This document shows, one piece after another, positions 48,078-60,840 of a stretch of DNA of 64,000 nucleotides (positions are counted from its first letter, which is position 1; each line of letters starts with the position of its first letter). The stretch covers positions 9,664,499 through 9,728,498 of the forward strand of contig ML660777.1 in the NCBI GenBank assembly GCA_007570785.1. Reading direction: 5' to 3'. The stretch is from Antilocapra americana. Its lineage: Eukaryota; Chordata; Mammalia; Artiodactyla; Antilocapridae. The translations under genes and the position numbers were made by a program. Below the pieces are notes generated by a model that ran no database searches, was not told where the DNA came from, and saw only the letters and a program-made list of their open reading frames with translations.

Positions 48078-49591
48078 ATGCATAGCTAATTCCTGCCTGG
48101 TTCTGTTGGCATCTGAGAAGCACTGTTGAGGTGCTCTGCCACTTCCCTGCTGGTGGTCTGGCTCCTGTGACCACCATGTGCGCATGGGCGTCTCCTTGCA
48201 CCTCTCAGGATGTTCAGCTCTCCTTAGCCAGCTGGTGGTATCTCGGGGAGCTCCAGGCAGCCTGACCCCATAGCTGGGATTCTGTACATCTGCATTATAT
48301 GAGGGCTGTGGTTGGTGGGAAATTAGGACGAGTCTGAATAATCTTAGCATAGTTTTTCACTTAGTGTATTGAACAGGCTGTCCACTTACATTATTGAAAA
48401 AATACACAAGAAGTTATGCTTTGGGAAGGCTCACTCCTGCTTCTATCCCCCGTCTGCCTTGTCCTGCCCTCTTATCACTAGAGAATAACCACTTTTATTA
48501 GTTTCTCTGTGTTCTTCCAGAATTTCTCCATGCAAGCTTAAAAATATTATTTTCCCTCCATTTGCTATAATATGTAATTTCTGGATTATCTTGTTTATCC
48601 TTTAATTTCCTCATTATCCTTTATTTGTATATATGATCAGAGTGATTACTTTCATTATTTTTCTATATGTATTTTAAGCCAGTTTCTTTTTTATTTCTGA
48701 AATCGAAATTAGCTTTTTTTTGGCGGGGGTGGGGGTGGGGAGTCAGAGAATGCAATTGATTAGGGAAAAATGAGATTAATTAACCTTGAAATGGATTGTT
48801 AATTTAAGCACCATCTTAAATGTTTTTTATCGTCAGTGCTTTGATTTAGATCCATTTTAAATATGAGCCTCCCAAGAGATGAGTAAGCTTTTCTTGTATT
48901 GAGAATGAAAAAGGGAGGAGGTACTTCTGTTAAATGTTTGTGTAAGAACACAGTGTAAGTTGAGTTTGTTTACAGGTGGGCATTTTCTGTTGTTTGTCTG
49001 GATATCCTGCATGCAGAACGTGAATTACTTCCTCACGTGGGAGGAGACTATTACTGATACAGGACTGCATTTGAATTTCAGTGTGGAGCATTTTACTGAG
49101 AGAGTGACTTCATTAGCTAAATAAATGCATGTGATCTGCAGTCTGCTTGGTATTTTAACTTCACTGGGTTGGTTATAACTACCTTGAGTGCAGAGAACAG
49201 TGTAGAGTAATACTCGCAGATATTTGAGTGAAGTAAATGTGGATATTTGAGTTATTTTTTTCCTAGTTGTCAGTATGCTTAAGACCAAAGATTGGTACTG
49301 AATTAGTATAGAAATGATGAGCTTAAGCGTTATTCATGAGGGTAGACTCAAAAACTTTATCATTGAATTACACGGCCTGCCAGTGTAGTTTTGTATAAAT
49401 GAAAGTACATTGAAAAGCTTTCAACCTTGCAAAGTATGTCATCAAATAGTTCTGATTATGAGATTAGTGTATCTTCATCATAAACTTCAAACTTGTAAAG
49501 TACAGAGGATATAAAGAAGAAACAGTATCACAACCTGGAGTGTGCCTGTTTCCCCCCTCTTCTTTTTTGCTAATATGTATTGATCTATCTG

Positions 49592-49666
49592 GGGCTTCCC
49601 TGGTGGCTCAGATGGTAAAGAATCTGCCCGGAGAGACCCAGGCTTGATCCTTGGGTCAGGAAGATC
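49592..49666 (+). mobile_element. Bov-tA SINE, 3'-truncated
   Basis: 'ggggcttccctggtggctca', 'gatggtaaagaatctgcccg', 'cttgatccttgggtcaggaa', then replaced by a tetranucleotide repeat. Confidence 0.9.
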
Positions 49667-49711
49667 CTATCTATCTATCTGTCTGTCTGTCTGTCCATCT
49701 ATCTATCTATC
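49667..49711. repeat. (CTAT)n/(CTGT)n compound microsatellite
   Basis: CTAT units, then CTGT units, then CTAT units again, about 45 bases, directly after the truncated SINE. Confidence 0.95.
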
Positions 49712-50769
49712 AGTATAGCACTAGATAGTATTTTAAAGAGAACAATGGTATCACTGTCTCTATATAATTTTTTGTCCTGGTCTTTTAAAACCTAGCTATC
49801 TGAGAATTTCCGCCAGGCCATTGACATCCAGAGGCTGTTTTAAATAGGAGAAGTGTTGGAGTGCATCTGACAATCTCTCATTTTGCTTTGGCTTCCAAGT
49901 GAAGTCCTTATGATGTTTCCAGGGGTCTGTGTGTTCACACAGAGTTACCAAGCAGAAGTTTTTCTCCTTCTGCTTCCTAGGGTTTCTTCTCTATGTTTAG
50001 TATTTGTGAACTTGCCAGATGCACTCATGAGTAGTATTTAGGAGAGTATGGGTTGGAGTTCTATCCATTAGTCCAGTGGATTGTTAAGTCTTTGTTCTTA
50101 TCCTCATCTGCTGGAACAATTCATCATATTTTATGTCTAACATCATTTGCCCATAACGACAGTTCTCTGAATCTTTACTACAGATTGTTGAGTTGAAAGA
50201 TAGTTGTCCCCTTCCTTCTTCATCGGTTCTTTAATTGAGTAGTGTTCCTGTTATACTAATAAATATTATGTTGCTGTTTTTCCTCTGAAGTTACATTTCT
50301 CTTTTTCCCTTAAAAAACAAATAAACATCTCCCTTCCCTATTCACCAGAATGGCGATTAGACATCTGTCTCAAGATTTCTAACCTTGGCGGGTGCCTAGT
50401 CTTGGCAGCATATGGGGTCTGTTTAGATTTGGCTCACCAGAATTTAAAAACAAAGGTCTGTCAAATATCTTTTGCTGCAGCTTTGGTTCTTGTTTTGTGG
50501 AAAGGTGAAGATTAAGCTTGTTTCTTTTACTCTTAATGTTGGATGGTTTAGCTGAAACATTAATAGTCTACGGAAAAATAGGGGGACAGGGCAAATATTC
50601 CCATGATAATGGTGGCAGGGGATGAAGGTGTGAAATGAGTGAGAAAAATGTCCGAGTGCCATTAGTACATTTCACATTCCATTACATTTAGTAATCTAAA
50701 TCTATTGCTTGTAAATTGCAAAGTCCACTTAATAATTATGTTAACATTGACTGAATAACTTTTGTAGCT

Positions 50770-50930
50770 TACATTTGTAGGTTACTTATTATAGTCTGGT
50801 TTCATTAATACTCAGAATAACTGTGTAAGAGAGACATGTCACCACCTCCACATCCTTTTTACTGAGTGGCACAGAGAGGTAATTTGCCCAGAGTCACAAA
50901 ACTGGTAAGTTGTTGAGACAAAATATGGTA
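50770..50930 (-). mobile_element. MIR-like SINE, antisense
   Basis: 'ggttacttattatagtctgg', 'tcattaatactcagaataac', 'cagagaggtaatttgcccag', 'agtcacaaaactggtaagtt'. Confidence 0.6.
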
Positions 50931-51611
50931 AAGGTTAGTTCTGTGTTTTTAAACATTTTATGTGAATAACTTTAAGTTTCGTGAACTTCTGTTCATTTTA
51001 ATATTGAAAAATTTCTGACTTTGGCTAGGGTGTGATAGGTATTTTCTGCTTTATTCAGGTTATTTTTTAATCACTGTGCCACTAGCCCAGTGGCATGACC
51101 CATGGAGGTGAATTAGCAGCCTGTGTGACAGTGTTTTTGTGAATCTGCAGAGAATTAATCAAGTTTGTGTGGTTCTTTGAGCTGTCCTGATGAAAGGTAA
51201 TCTAGTCTCTAAATACAAAGTCTTTTTGTTAATGGTTCCCATCTTCTGGTCTCTCTTCTTTTGCCAGACATTCATGATAAGTGTCAGAAGAGAGATAATA
51301 TAGGAACAAATTCAATTTCAGGCTTATTTTTATTTAGTGGGGTGTTTTAAGGGGACGTTTTCTCTTCTTGCCTTTCCTTCTCACCCCATGCTTGCTGTAT
51401 TTACATACTGTAACGCTGCAATATACTATCTCAAGCTTGTGTCCTAAGGAAATGGCCTAGTTTACTTGTTAGTGATGGAGGAGGAGAAGCAGTGATGAGA
51501 CTAACTGGTTGATACTCCACTCTCTAGCACTCTTTAGCTGTATTAATGGGAAATACCTTTAACCGTGCAGTGATTGCTGGTGGCAGCAGCTGTGAGAGTT
51601 GGGACTCACCA

Positions 51612-51800
51612 TTAACTTCATTCAGCAGTTCTCAAAAAGATTCTTTGGCCAGCAGCATCAGCATCTCCTGTGAACTTGCAGGAAATGCAAAATCTTGACC
51701 CCACCCCAGGTCTGCTAAATCAGGATCCCTGTGCATGGGCTCAGCAATCTGCTGTTAACAGTCCTCCAGGTGATTCTGAATCTGGAGTTGGAGGATTGAT
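51612..51800 (+). mobile_element. MER5A hAT MITE
   Basis: 'ttctcaaaaagattctttgg', 'cagcagcatcagcatctcct', 'gaccccaccccaggtctgct', 'ctcagcaatctgctgttaac', 'ctccaggtgattctgaat'. Clear, near full-length copy. Confidence 0.88.
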
Positions 51801-52559
51801 GTCTGCACTATCAGCTGGCCTGGGGCCAGAGGAGTGAATGTACGTAGAGATCTGTAGCCTGTGCTTGGCAGTGACTGGGGCTGCAGAAGCTTGATTCCCA
51901 GGGGGCTGAGCTTCTTCCTCTGGTCTGGAGCAATTTGGTTTTTGAACCACATGCTTCATTACCATACACTCAGAGCCTTGATTTAAGAATCTCCTAATCC
52001 TGCCAGTCTGTGCCTTAGAGGCGCACTCGCTAGCTGACTTATTTGGAGACTAATAACCTGCCCCCTGGGCTTGTTCCTCGTCCTCAGGCTAAGGGCAGCC
52101 TCTCTGATTTCCCTTTTCCCAGGAACTTTAAACAGCATCTAGAGAGTGGGGAGGTGACTCACCACAATCACAGGGTAGGGATGGACTTTCTAAACAAAAT
52201 CTGAAGGGAGAGGATTATTCTTTCTAAATACTGATTACATAAAACCCCCATTTTGATATTTTAGTGAAGGCCTCCTAACGAAAAATAACGTAACTAGGAA
52301 AGCTTGAGGCAGACATGGGGGTTTTACTTGTGGATGGGATGTACACATTTGAATAAACATGAGAAAACTATACAAGCATGAATATATGAGTGCTGGGTGT
52401 TCTGTTGTTGGTGGTGGAATCCTGTTTTGCTTTACCCAATATAATCCAGCTTTTCCATTGACTGTTTTCTTATTTATGGACGCTGTCTGTACATTAGCTG
52501 TTAGTACTGTACGATCCACTGTACTTTGGAGAGGTCAAAGATGAGTGAAGCCGTTTGAT

Positions 52560-52730
52560 AATGGCTGCAGAGCAGAGGAAAGAGAGGCTGTGTGACCCTG
52601 AATGAATTACTTAATCTCTCTGTGCTTATGTTTTTTCCTTGGTAAAATGGGCATTGTGTTAATGATTGTTGTGTGGATAAAATGAGATATATAGAACAGT
52701 ACCTGGCCCATAATGAACAAGAAATATTAG
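52560..52730 (+). mobile_element. MIR SINE
   Basis: 'gtgtgaccctgaatgaatta', 'cttaatctctctgtgcttat', 'ggtaaaatgggcattgtgtt', 'ataaaatgagatatatagaa', 'cagtacctggcccataatga'. Confidence 0.8.
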
Positions 52731-52902
52731 CTGATAGGTACTTTGGACTGGCCCTTACAGTTTTTTTTTAAACTTCTTACTTTTTCTTAGCGTATTTTAA
52801 AATTGGAATGTAAATACAGTTAAGACTTTGGAATAAAGGATTGGGATTAAATGTTGGTATAAAGGGTTGGACTTAATTATTTGATTGGATTCTTATAGCA
52901 TA

Positions 52903-53140
52903 TGGTCTTCCCAGGTGGCGCTAGTGGGAATCTGCCTGCCAATGCAGGAGATACTAGAGATGCCAGTTTGATCCCCGGATCAGGAACATCCTCGAGTTTG
53001 ATCCCCGGATCAGGAAGATCCTCTGGAGCAGGAAATGGCAACCCATTCCAGTATTCTTGTCTGTCCGTGGACAGAGGAGCTTGGTGGGCTACAGCCCATG
53101 GGGTCGCAAAGAGTTAGACACGACTGAAGCAACTTAACAC
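52903..53140 (+). mobile_element. Bov-tA SINE with internal 30-bp duplication
   Basis: 'ggtcttcccaggtggcgcta' head and 'gggtcgcaaagagttagaca' tail. The B-box region is present twice: 52965-52993 and 52995-53023 are the same 29 bases with one change, in a 30-bp period. The usual SINE has it once. Confidence 0.93.
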
Positions 53141-53370
53141 TCATGCAATGAGTGTGCTTGCGTTCTGGTTAATTGAGTTTTCTAGATGGCTAATAGTTTA
53201 GGTTTGGTAATTGGGGTAGTTGTGGGACTTTGGGATTACTGTCGTAGATACCATGATAATTCAGTTCTGAGAATTTAGAATATTGGATTAACTGTATTGG
53301 CATGTTCTCTAAAAATGGTGTTTTGATTACATTTTGATATTTTGATGTTTTCCTCTTTTCAAACTGTGAG

Positions 53371-53574
53371 GTAAGTGTTAGTTGCTCAGTCATGTCCAAC
53401 TCTTTTGCAACCCCAGGAACGGTAGCCCACGAGGCTTCTCTGTACATGGGACTCTCCAGGCAAGAATACTGGAGTGGGTTTTCCATTCTCCAGGGGATCT
53501 TCCTAACCCAGGGATCAAACCCGAGTCTCCTGCATTGCAGGAAGATTCTTTACTGCCTGAGCCACCAGGGAATC
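53371..53574 (-). mobile_element. Bov-tA SINE, antisense
   Basis: 'tagttgctcagtcatgtcca', 'gcaagaatactggagtgggt', 'cccagggatcaaacccgagt', 'tttactgcctgagccaccag'. Confidence 0.94.
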
Positions 53575-55395
53575 CTTTTTTCAGACTGGGATCTGGTAAA
53601 ATCACATAGTTAGGGGTTTTGGTTTGTTGAGTTCCAATGAGTTGATTTTATTACACACATAATCTCAAATCTAGAAACCTGTCAAGTTACAAAAGTGAAT
53701 TTGTATGTTGTTGTGAACTTGTAATACATTTCCTCTTATAAACCATGTTTCCAAAGCATGACCAGGCACAGGGCAATGTAATGTAAGCCTGTTCAACCTG
53801 AAAGAGAGATCCCCAGACCAGCAGTGCCATAGGGTCTAATCATCACGTGAGAATTTTCTGTGGGAAAGAGAATTATAAATGACAACCAGGATACAAAATC
53901 ACAGTCTTTTGTCTTCCCAACCCTTTCGTTTAAGCTGTGTGACCCTGGCTTCATCTACAGCATGGATGATCTGCGTTAGGCCTCCAGAGACCTTTTTTAG
54001 GAGAGGGGAGGATAGACTATAATTTCGTGGTAGTAGGATGTGTTGAGTGCAGAGTTTTGGAGGCAGGGAACAGGGTGGTCTCTAGGGTGTACAGGTGATG
54101 GGATGGGGCACGTTTTAGGTCTTGTGCTTTATTAGCAGAGTCTCGGCTGTGGGCACGTATTACCCCTGAAAGGTCCAGGCCAGGTCAGAGAAGCTAAAGC
54201 CTGCAGGGTCATGTGGGGCAGTTGGCAACTATATGCAGAGTGTTTCAATCTGAGTGTTTGTAATAGGCAGCTGCTTATGGTGCCTTTTTAAATTTTTTTT
54301 CTAGGATAGTTTAAGTGGATAAGGGTCAGCAGTTTTATCAGTTTTAAAAGCCCCCTTATTATAATACTTTATGTATTTTTGCTTTTACTTACTTCTGTTT
54401 TATATGAGCATGCATTTACATTTGATTACTGTTGTAATATGGTGTGTGTGTTTTTAAAAAGCATTAAAGATGCTTTCCACTTCTACTCAGCATTCTCTGG
54501 AAAAGGATCTGAGATGTTTATAGAATCCAACAAGCTTTTGGTAAAGTACATGTTTTTTAAGTCATGTTGAAGATGTAAAGAAAAGACAGACTTGAGCTTG
54601 TTAAAAAAATTACTCCTGTCAAATCCCATGTTACTTTGCCTGTCAAACAAGACTTGAAAATGTTTTCCCCAAGTGGCCATGTCTTAACAATTTATGTACT
54701 TGAGGGAGTTCCTTGGAAGGAACTAAGTTCTGGGAGGTCACATTTTTCTTTCAAGTTTGATTTCCAAAGTGAAAATGAACTTCTGTTTTTTAACTTGAAC
54801 TTTGGGAAAAAAAAAAAAAAAACCAATGAAGAGCTTTTAGAACTATGCAACAATTGTGTTATATGGAGCTGGGCTTCCCCATCTCTGCAGCTAGGAATGA
54901 ATCTTGACAGTTTCCTTTGTAGCTATAAAAATGGAGGGAGAGAGAGAAGAAGAGGTAAAAAATGCTGAGTCTGAGAAATTGTTCTAGCCAGTTAAACCTT
55001 CACTGCATAAATGTCTGTTTATATTAATGGGGTAAGACCAAATAACAATAATCTTGTTTTTCTAGTGAAATATTTTCTCCATTGGGAAATCAATCATTTT
55101 GAAAGCTTCTTGTTGAAAACATGAATAGACAAAATTTAACATTTATCGTAATTGGAAAATGTACAGTTTTGACGATGAAATTCCAGAAAAAGTGGCATAT
55201 TCAGTTTTTTTCTTGATTATTTAGGCTAGTGAAGAAGAGGTAAAAGGAATAATCTAGAAATATTTTTGGTTTATTATGTCCTTGAAAATGAATATATTTC
55301 ATGTTTTGAGAGTCATAATGTAGTACTTTAAGTTGAGCCATAGTGAATAGCTGTTTCAGGAAGAATTGGAAAGGATTCTCAATTACTTGATTGCT

Positions 55396-55598
55396 TGTGC
55401 ATGGGTGCTCTGTCATGTCCATGTCCAGCTACTTTGCAACCCCATGGACTGTAGCCTGCCAGGCTACAGTTTTTTCAGGCAAGAATACTGGAGTGGGTAG
55501 CCATTTCATCCTCCAGGGAATCTTCCCCACTTAAGGATCAAACCTGAGCCTCCTGCATTGCAGGTGGATTCTTTACCCACTGATCCATCAGAGATACC
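55396..55598 (-). mobile_element. Bov-tA SINE, antisense
   Basis: 'actttgcaaccccatggact', 'ggcaagaatactggagtggg', 'aaggatcaaacctgagcctc', 'ttctttacccactgatccat'. More diverged than most copies here. Confidence 0.92.
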
Positions 55599-55904
55599 AC
55601 TTTTGTTCACATGATTTTTCTGTAACCTTTTAATATGAGAAATAGAACACGTTACCTTTCAAGTAGCCTTGCAGATCTAGACAGCTGAAGTACCCTGTTA
55701 ACATACTGTGGGTTTTAATTTTCCTCAGCCGGAGATAATTAATTGCTTTCCTTTTAAAATCTTATTGTTGGGTGATCAGATGGACAGCTGTGAAGGGGAA
55801 AGAAAATCATGAGGTGGAGGCAGTGATAAAATTCTTTATTGGCTAAGTAGTTACTGAAATACCTTGAAACATAATGTATTGTCCTTAGCATTCAAGGATG
55901 TAAC

Positions 55905-56325
55905 TTGTTGTTATTGCTGTTGAGTTGCTAAGTTGTTTCTGACTCTTTGTGACCCCATGGCCTGTAGTATGCCAGGCTCCTCTCTTCTCCACTCTCTCCC
56001 AGAGTTTGGTCAAATTCATGTCCGTTGAGTCAGTGATGCTATCTAACCATCTCATCCTCTGCCTCCTCCTTATCCTTTTGCCCTCAGTCTTTCTCAATGA
56101 GTTGGCTCTTCGCATTAGGTGGCCAAAGTATTTGAGCTTCACCAACAGTCCTTCTCATGAATATTCAGGGTTGATTTCCTTTAGGATTAACTGCTTTGAT
56201 CTTGCAGTCCAAGGGGCTCTCAAGAGTCTTCTTCAGCATCACAGTTTGAAAGCATCAATTCTTTGGTGCTCAGCCTCCTTTATGGTCCAACTCCTACATC
56301 TGTATATAACTACTGAAAAAACCAG
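55905..56325 (-). mobile_element. BovB LINE 3' part, antisense, diverged
   Basis: 'ttgtgaccccatggcctgta', 'catctcatcctctgcctcct', 'attaggtggccaaagtattt', 'gattaactgctttgatcttg', 'gcatcacagtttgaaagcat'. Contains small deletions against the other copies, so an older insertion. Confidence 0.88.
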
Positions 56326-57276
56326 TAATTGCTAAGGGACTGTTAAACTACTTTGACTTTTCTCCATGGCTGTAGCAGATTTATGGTGATTGATTTCATG
56401 TTGGGTACATTTCCTTTGATGATGAGCTGGCTTTATGGCCATGGAAATGAGCAGTGGGGATTGGGTCATGTGAAAAACCGTGGACATGGGTAGTCATTCA
56501 CATTTTTTAAGCTGATTTTTAAGAAGTTTACTTGCATACTCATGCTGGTTTTGTGATTTCATGATTTTTTAATTTTAGGTGTTATTAGTATCTATTGACC
56601 TCTTCAGATGAGGATTTAACTCTTTCCCTTCCCTCCATCCAGTCCCCACCACACATGTATACCTTCCACCCCCACATCCTCCCTACACATTTATCTTGTG
56701 GTTTTTAATTCAGCATTTGGCGTTTGCCATATTATTACGACGCTATTCAGAGCAGAGCCACATCAGCAAACATGATTATTTTTCATTTACTATCCATCTC
56801 TGTTTTCCCTGACATTAGTGGGTTTTTTGGTGTGTTTGTTGTTATCTCAACTTCAGACTCTATCCTAGCAGTGTCTTCTTTTTACCCAAAGAATTCTCTG
56901 AATTCCATCTGTTTTTGAAGAAGTTTCTCCCCGAGCTTTCTGATTTGACCTAATCGAGGTTGATTCTCCGCTGTAACTGCTATGCAGCTGTCACTCTGAT
57001 CTTCACTGTCATCCTAGAGATCCTGCTCTCTCCCGACTTAGGTTTGTCTCATAACACCTTCTTGGTTTACTCCTTCATTTGGGTGGAGCTTGGCCTCCGT
57101 GTCTTCCTTAGAAAGACTGTATTACAGGCAGTTTTTTGCATGTCAACCCTTTCATTTGATTGGTAGTTTTGCTGAAATAGGAATCTTAGGTTAAAAGTTG
57201 TTTACTTTTTCTACTCTGAAGACATTGCCCTTGAACTTTTTTTAGCGTTTAGTTTTCATGTTGGTATTGAAAAGGT

Positions 57277-57445
57277 GGAGCTTTGCTGGTGTCTCAGTGA
57301 TAAAGAATCCACCTGTCAATGCAGGGGTCCGATCTCTGGATTGGGAAAGATCCCCTGGGGAAGGAAATGGCAACCCTTTCCAGTATTCTTGCCTGGAAAA
57401 TCCCATGGACAGAATAGCCTGACTGGCTATAGTCCAGACACAACT
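57277..57445 (+). mobile_element. Bov-tA SINE, abutting BovB
   Basis: 'ggagctttgctggtgtctca', 'aatccacctgtcaatgcagg', 'ttccagtattcttgcctgga', 'gactggctatagtccagaca'. Its 3' end meets the antisense BovB at 57446 without spacer. Confidence 0.9.
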
Positions 57446-58025
57446 TCAGTTCAGTCACTCAGTCGTGTCTGACTCTTTTCGACCCCATGGACAGCAGCAC
57501 ACCAGGCCTCCCTGTCCACCACCAGCTCCAGAGTTTACCCAAACTTGTGTCCAATACATCGGTGATGCCATCCAACCATCTCATCCTGTGTCATCCCCTT
57601 CTCCTCCTGCCTTCAATCTTTCCCAGCATCAGGGTCTTTTCAGATGAGTCAGCTTTTCAAATCAGGTGGCCAAAGTATTGGAGTTTCAGCTTCAACATCA
57701 GTCCTTCCAGTGAGCACTCAGGACTGATGTCCTTTAGGATGGACTTCTTGGATCTCCTTGCAGTCCAGGGGACTCTCAAGAGTCTTCTCCAACACCACAG
57801 TTCAAAAGCATCAATTTTTTGGTGCTCAGCCTTTTCACTGTCCAACTCTCCCATCCATACATGACTACTGGAAAAACCATAGCCTTGATTAGATGAACCT
57901 TTGTTGGCAAAGTAATGTCTCTGCTTTTTAATATGCTGTCTAGATTGGTCATAACTTTCCGTCCAAGCATAAGTGTCTTTTAATTTCATGGCTGCAATCA
58001 CCATCTGTAGTGATTTTGGAGCCCA
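57446..58025 (-). mobile_element. BovB LINE 3' part, antisense
   Basis: 'cagttcagtcactcagtcgt', 'gcatcagggtcttttcagat', 'ggatggacttcttggatctc', 'aagtaatgtctctgcttttt', 'gcaatcaccatctgtagtga'. Minus-strand frames match the BovB C terminus ('FELWCWRRLLRVPWTARRS'). 5' truncated near 58025. Confidence 0.93.
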
Positions 58026-58388
58026 AAAAGCAATAACACAATTGAAAAGGAAGTTCAGGACTCTCCTTTCCCTCTTTAAAAGATATTAGGGTCAGCTCTT
58101 ACATCCTAATGTTCTGAAATTTGTTTTTGTTTTAATTAATATTGTGTACTTGATGAGTTTTTTGAATAATCAAGAAAACCATTTGCTGTAGTTCTGATGA
58201 AAGGTTTTGAATTAATTCTTAATTTGCTCTCTTTTTATATTTTCCAATGTGAGATCTGGGTTGATCCTCCAGCTTTATCTTTTCTCTATATTTTTCCATC
58301 TCATTGTTTTGTGGTTTTACTTCCTGAGCTATTTCTTGTTCTTTCTCTTCCAGGCCTTCTGTTGAGCCTTTCATTTCTGCTGTCAGAT

Positions 58389-58690
58389 TTTTTTTTTAAA
58401 TTTTCTTTACTTTATTGTGTTGGTTTTGCCATACATTGACATGAAACCGCCATGGGTATACATATACTCCCCCTCCAGAACCCCGCTCCCTCCTCCCTCC
58501 TGATCCCCTCCCCCTGGGTCATCTCGGTGTACCAGCCTGGAGCATCAACCCTGGGCTGGCGATTGATTTCACATATAATAATTAACATGTTTCACTGCCA
58601 TTCTCCCGTATCATCCCACCCTTGTCCTCTTCTACGGAGTCCACGAGTCTGTTCTATACATCTGCATGCGTTTCTTTTGCTGTCTTGCTC
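58389..58690 (-). mobile_element. Ruminant L1 3' UTR, antisense
   Basis: 'tgttggttttgccatacatt', 'ccgccatgggtatacatata', 'ccctgggctggcgattgatt', 'gtatcatcccacccttgtcc', 'ccacgagtctgttctataca': same 3' UTR as at 33259. 'tgctgtc' occurs on both sides and may be a short target-site duplication. Confidence 0.9.
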
Positions 58691-59036
58691 TTTTTCTGTT
58701 CTGAGTGCTCTTTTATATGCCATCCTGCTCTTAGTTGCAGTATTATATTGTCTCCTTTTATCTCTTTGAGAATATTAATGTTTTAAAAATTTTATTCACA
58801 TTGAATGTGTTTCTATCAAGTTATTATTATTATTTTTTCCATTCTGTTTTGGTCTCCTTTGTATTTTAGTGATTTTTTTTTCCCCTAAGGTGTCTGGGTA
58901 GTATTATGTTGTCTATTTATTTGCGCCTGGGCGAATATAAAGGCAAATTGGAGGGTCTGAGAGTTTAGACAGAGTTAATTAAGTGGGCAGATTTAGTGGG
59001 AGAATCCCTGCTGACAATAATTTTAGGTCATTATGC

Positions 59037-59218
59037 ACGCATGCTCAGTCTCTAAGTCATGTCCAACTCTGTTGCGACCTCATGGACTGTAGCCTGCCAG
59101 GCTCCTCTGTCCATGGGATTGCCCAGGCAGGCATACTGGAGTGGGTTGCCCATTTCCTTCTCTAAGGGATCTTATGACTCAGGGATCGAACCTGAGACTC
59201 CTGTCTTGGCAGACAGAT
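59037..59218 (-). mobile_element. Bov-tA SINE, antisense, head incomplete
   Basis: 'aagtcatgtccaactctgtt', 'ctcctctgtccatgggattg', 'gcatactggagtgggttgcc', 'cagggatcgaacctgagact'. The last part of the tRNA head is missing. Confidence 0.92.
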
Positions 59219-60520
59219 AATAGACTGGTCAGATTCTTCAGAGAAAACTCTTTTCATCTCATAGCTGGAGGGTAAGACTTGGCTCTCAGCTTTGCAGAGA
59301 CTGTGGAAAGAAGGCAGGAGTCTGAGCATTCCGATGGCAGCTATTTACTTAATATCTCTGCTTTTGGTAGATTCTCAACTGTAAACCTTCCATGTTAGCT
59401 TCTGCTGAGAAATAATCTCCAATCTCCTTCTAGGGTGGGTGAGGGATGGTCACCAGTGGTTTGAAGCAGGGGGGGCGGGGTGGCGGTGGGATGTAGGGTT
59501 CAGACTGCTTAAGCAGTGTTTAACCAATCCTTGTTTTTGCTGTTCCCTGCTTCCCAAGAAAATCAACTCATTTCTGCATCGTCAGTGTTTGTTACCACCA
59601 AGGCCTGCGCTGTGAAGACCCTGCAGTGTAAACAGTGTAGGTCCTTAGCTTCCTCCAGCTGCCTCAGGATCGGCCTTGTCAATTCTCCAGCCTGTTCAAC
59701 CTTCTGTGTTCCAATTTCCAAAATTTTCTTGTTACACTTTCCCATTCTTTCCCTCTTCTTAAAATGGTTAAAAATTTGGAGGGGGGGCTCTGTAGTTTTA
59801 GTGGGACTTCTTATACTTGTGTTCAGTTTACCCCTCTTTGCCTGGAGCCCCTGGGCATTTTTATGGGTATGTTTTCCATACTTTCTCGAGTATGTCTTCA
59901 CCCCATAGTTCCTCCATTTTCCCTCTTCTGTTGGGAGTACCACCATTCTTCTAACCATCACACAGGAGCCTGAAGGTCAGCTTTAACTTTTCTGTCTCCC
60001 TCATTGTGGATCCACCCAGTGAACAATTTCTTCCTGAAGATCTCTCTCATTCTACTGTGTGAATCACAGGGCCACCGTGTTCCTGGCAGGGCTGTAAAAG
60101 TAGCCTTGTGGACAGGGGCTGGATTAGCAGCCTGTCAATACTGAGGCTCGGACCAGTCTTAATGAGATAACCTGTTTGGAGAGACCTGACAGGTCCTAGG
60201 AGGAGAGACAGGAGCTGGGCCTTCTGGTTCTCTAATTTTCTCTTCCAAGGCTGTGTGATGTCTTTTGGGTGAAGTGGGCATTCTACCGAGGGCCGGTAGA
60301 AGGGAGAAAACTGCTAAAGGTCATCCTCAGCTCTTTCATGTCACCACCAAGATGAGAACACTACCTACAGTACTTCTGATGCCACACGTGTGGGCTTTCT
60401 TCCAGTAAGCAATTCTCATGCTACCTTGAGCTAACTCTTCCCCCACTGATTAAGGATTCAGCCTCACAAGACTGCCACCCCCAGTTTAGACACAAGTTAA
60501 AAGTCCTTTTTTTCCTTAAA

Positions 60521-60546
60521 AAGAAAAGAAAAGAAAAGAAAAAGAA
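60521..60546. repeat. (AAAAG)n microsatellite
   Basis: Four to five AAAAG units with a T-rich run just before. Confidence 0.9.
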
Positions 60547-60637
60547 GTCCCAGGTTATCACCTGTATTTCTGACCAACCAGTTTATAAGTCAGGGGTTCC
60601 CATAACCCCCGACTCAGATCGCTAGAAGCTCACAGAA

Positions 60638-60840
60638 TTGGTGGCTCAGACGATAAAGAATCTGCCTGCAATGTGGGAGACCTGCGTTCGATTCCTGGGT
60701 TGGGAAGATCCTCTGGAGGAGGGCATGGCAACCCACTCCAGTATTCTTGCCTGGAGAATCCCCATGGACAGAGGGGCCTGGCGGGCTATAGTCCATGGGG
60801 TCACACAGAGTCGGACACGACTGAGGTGACTAAGCACAGG
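60638..60840 (+). mobile_element. Bov-tA SINE
   Basis: 'ggtggctcagacgataaaga', 'gcgttcgattcctgggttgg', 'gtcggacacgactgaggtga'. The first bases of the head are missing. Confidence 0.93.
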
